DNA from: Elysia marginata
Taxonomy: Eukaryota; Mollusca; Gastropoda; Plakobranchidae
Direction of reading: 5' to 3'
DNA: 36,438 nt
Assembly: GCA_019649035.1 (NCBI GenBank)
Contig: BMAT01012850.1
Span: 299,960 to 336,397 of the forward strand
Of this stretch, positions 34,092-36,438 are shown piece by piece. The first letter of the stretch is position 1. Each line of letters opens with the position of its first letter. Position numbers and translations under genes: made by a program. The notes beneath the pieces were generated by a model. It saw nothing but the letters and a program-made list of their open reading frames with translations, was not told where the DNA came from and made no database searches.

Positions 34092-36119
34092 ATGGTCGGT
34101 GGTAAACAATACTGCGTCTGCTGTTCCAATTTCCTCGGTAAAATAGTGAACGGAAGAAAGGTCTCGCTTCATAGAATTCCAGCCAACAAACAACTCTCCA
34201 AAGTGTGGATCCAAAGACTGAAACTGGTTCGTAAGGACTTTCCAACTGTCATCAAGTGTGAGTTATCAAATTTTTTTCCTTTTAATTGTAGTCTAAATGT
34301 ATTCAATGGTTATGGGTATGTTTGAGATCTAGATCTAGATTGGCTAGATTAGAATCTGGGACTGGGTGCGCTGACCCGGTGATGCCAATCTGAACCTACC
34401 TAAATTACAGTAGGCTACTAATAATGGTACCATCTTGTATTCATTGGGTGTTGATCTAGATTTAGAAGAAAAAGTTCAGTGAAGTTGGCATCACTGTCTA
34501 TATCTAGCTTAGATCTCTAGAGATTCTAGGTCAAGAATCTAACTAGATCTAGAGATCTAGGTAATGTAGATCTAGATCAGTCGTACTATAATGTCTTGTA
34601 GTTGTAGAAATTTATCAGTTAGCTCTAGATTAGAGTTTAGAGTCTCTAGAAATGTAGCCTACACTTTGTAAAAATGTATCATACTGTATGTTAGGCCTGT
34701 AAATTATCATGTGCCCTCTAATCTTTGTCACCGTTTGTGTAATGGGTAAGAATCATTAAAAGTGAACTGTTGGTACAATTAGTGTGTCATCGTATGGTGC
34801 ATTAGAAAAGTTCCCTATTCTTAAAAGATTTTTGCTTAAAAGATGGCTAGCACAAATCTCTGACTGAGTGAGTGAGTCTGAGGGATGGCAAAATTTAGAA
34901 TTTCTTTCCCTGTTTATGATCGATTTACTGACATCACTCGCCTAGTGGAGGAAACCACTGCGCCATCAAATGAATCACACCGCTAAAATCTTTTGTTCCT
35001 TGAATGTCATATATTGCGGCTGAGGTTTTTTGTTTTTGTTGAAATTTGCTATGCTTTTAAAGTAATAAAGTGTGCTCGGCAATTTTTCGTAGGCACATTG
35101 CCATCAATACTGATTTAAACTGTCAACAGTGAAAAACACTGTTTTTTTTTACCAAAACATTTTTGCTTGATGATAATTGCAATATCTTGAGAAACTCCGT
35201 TAATCCTTTTTTAGTTATTATCCTTGAAATAGAGCTTTATGATTCAAACTAAAGTCAAATCAATTTTATTCCTTAGTGTCTAGTACATGTTAGGGAGGCC
35301 ACTCAAATTTTCTGAAAATTTATTAAAATCTTGGCACTATGTAAATAACTTAAGATACAAAATATATCATTTACAGGGGATCTGATGTCTTTGTTGATGG
35401 TATCAATCTTGATAAAAAAAACTTGTGTGTTAATGCAGTTAGTTACTCAGGCTTAAAATACGACAAATAACTGAAAAATTCCATCCCTTACTAGAACTAG
35501 ACGCATTGTTTTGTAAACTGTATACGCAGTACATACATGTAATTTATAATACTTATTAACAGAATAGCTATTAAGCCTATAAATTGGTGACTTCTACACT
35601 TAGCTTAAGCTATGAAGTAAGTTATAATTTGCCTAGCTTTTGAGTCCTCTATCTGTAGGCCAGTTCAGGTTGGATCTGGGTCTTGGGTACATAAATTAAA
35701 TCCAGTAAATTCTACCTGTGCTCGTCCCCTGCTTGTGTTGAGCCTGCTACATTTTACAGTGCAAATTAAGCATACATAGCTCACTGGTTTTTCATTGTAA
35801 TTTTTATGTTTAGGAATGTGTAAGAACGAAGATTTTAGTCTCAGATACCATACTGTGATAGACATCAAATATAACTATTTTACAAGCTAGGATTGGTTGA
35901 TGTTGTAAGACTTCATTGTATTGTTTACCTAATGTTATGTTCTTTTTTTGTTCAATCGTTGCAATGACCCTTGTTGGTAGTTCTTTTTTCTCGCTCTTTT
36001 TAATTTTCATTTCAGCATCTACCCGAGTGTGTTCAGAGCATTTTAAATTCAAGAAAGGTCCTCAACCACATGATCAGATTCCAACAATCTTCCAAAATAA
36101 AACTCTTGCTACGTCTATG
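34092..36119 (+). CDS. THAP-domain protein, first two coding exons (partial gene)
   Basis: Exon 1 is 34092-34257 and exon 2 is 36016-36119. The intron has a GTGAGT donor at 34258 and a TTTCAG acceptor ending at 36015 (phase 1). Exon 2 ends in phase 0 at a GTAAGG donor at 36120, so the gene continues beyond the window. Joined, the exons give 90 residues with the C2CH zinc-finger layout of THAP DNA-binding domains: C8-x2-C11, W39, C61-x2-H64, a SLHRIP segment where THAP proteins have a similar F/H-P motif, and IPTIF (77-81), matching the family's AVPTIF motif. The C11-C61 spacing of 49 residues is within the usual range. The ATG has a good context (AAACATGG) and lies where THAP domains normally begin, at the N-terminus. 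THAP domains bind DNA in transcription factors and in P-element-type transposases. The part that would tell these apart is missing. Splicing within the domain favours a host gene. No upstream 5' UTR exon can be identified. Confidence 0.85.
34258..36015 (+). other. Intron 1 of the THAP-domain gene
   Basis: This 1758-base intron has canonical GT-AG ends and a T-rich tract before the acceptor (TTTTAATTTTCATTTCAG). Its first third is crowded with TCTAGATC-type motifs (about 34325-34640). No coding sequence or recognisable transposon is visible in the rest. Open frames at 35665-36052 on the minus strand are chance. Confidence 0.75.
34325..34640. repeat. Cluster of TCTAGATC/AGATCTAG motifs
   Basis: Overlapping XbaI/BglII-like palindromes such as GATCTAGATCTAGATT recur about every 20-60 bases in intron 1. 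The same motif family is dense at 9160-9350. Confidence 0.7.
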
Positions 36120-36438
36120 GTAAGGACAATATGTAAATCACTAAATGTACAATGCTTCATTCTTGCTATATTTTTGTCCTGAATAACACACTTGATGAAG
36201 ACTATTTTTCATGTTGTAAAACCTTGAAATGTAGATTTTTTCTTTGATGAGATGCAGTTATAATAAGTTAAAAATAGGTTTCATTTTACTTCACTTATCA
36301 GCATTCGAAATTCAATCAGACCAAATGGTTATATTAATCTTAATCAATAGGCCTGTATATTTAGTCTTTTAAAGTACCATTTGCTTGGACGTTACCCCCA
36401 TGCTCAAGTTTGGGTTTCAGCTATAAAACAAGCTTCAA
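36120..36438 (+). other. Start of intron 2 of the THAP-domain gene
   Basis: The GTAAGG donor follows exon 2 directly. The remaining bases to the window end show no supported exon. A TTTCAG at 36415-36420 lacks a good pyrimidine tract, and in phase 0 it would run into TAA at once. Confidence 0.55.

Noticed and set aside
36415..36438. Possible third THAP exon beginning at TTTCAG
   Set aside because: Weak pyrimidine tract, and phase 0 reads CTA TAA, an immediate stop.

Overview
This window looks like nuclear DNA of an invertebrate animal. It is AT-rich and has very long non-coding stretches and a spliceosomal intron. It carries many simple repeats (GA/CT tracts, ATCT, ATT, AT, a 48-base A run) and several decayed transposons. 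An RTE-type LINE whose endonuclease resembles craniofacial development protein 2-like sequences, a DD34D mariner, a tRNA-derived SINE with a GGGTACC-type body, and frequent TCTAGATCT motifs would fit a mollusc, probably a gastropod. That placement is inference and rests on no marker gene. No prokaryotic-style gene organisation is present, and most open frames are chance or simple-sequence translations.

Layout. 1-3.1 kb: no gene; a 48-A run at 375-422. 3.1-6.3 kb: two direct copies of an unidentified ~1.2 kb repeat separated by ~0.8 kb. 6.3-14.6 kb: no supported gene; a short local duplication with TCTAGATC motifs (9.18-9.47 kb), a purine-rich tract (10.83-11.07 kb) and an ATCT microsatellite (13.37-13.45 kb). 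14.65-17.03 kb: a 5'-truncated RTE-like LINE with its endonuclease end inverted relative to the reverse transcriptase, flanked by a near-perfect 12-bp target duplication. 18.81-19.75 kb: an internally deleted mariner with both terminal inverted repeats and TA flanks. 22.307-22.347 kb: assembly gap (41 N). 24-25 kb: CT tract, then GA tract. 25.4-28.3 kb: several protein-like but unclassified open fragments and a family of GGTCC-containing short repeats. 29.8-31.7 kb: CT- and GA-rich tracts. 32.75-33.8 kb: AT/ATT microsatellite, then a broken L1/Tx1-like LINE with a SINE nested inside its reverse-transcriptase region. 34.09 kb to the end: the first two coding exons of a THAP-domain gene on the plus strand, which continues past the window.

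The only well-supported host gene is the THAP-domain gene. Everything else that codes is a retrotransposon or transposon pseudogene. I found no convincing new multi-gene system. The most informative observations are structural: the twin-priming-like LINE, the SINE nested in a LINE with flanking reading frames that match across it, the split THAP domain recovered by splice signals, and the unexplained 1.2 kb direct-repeat pair.
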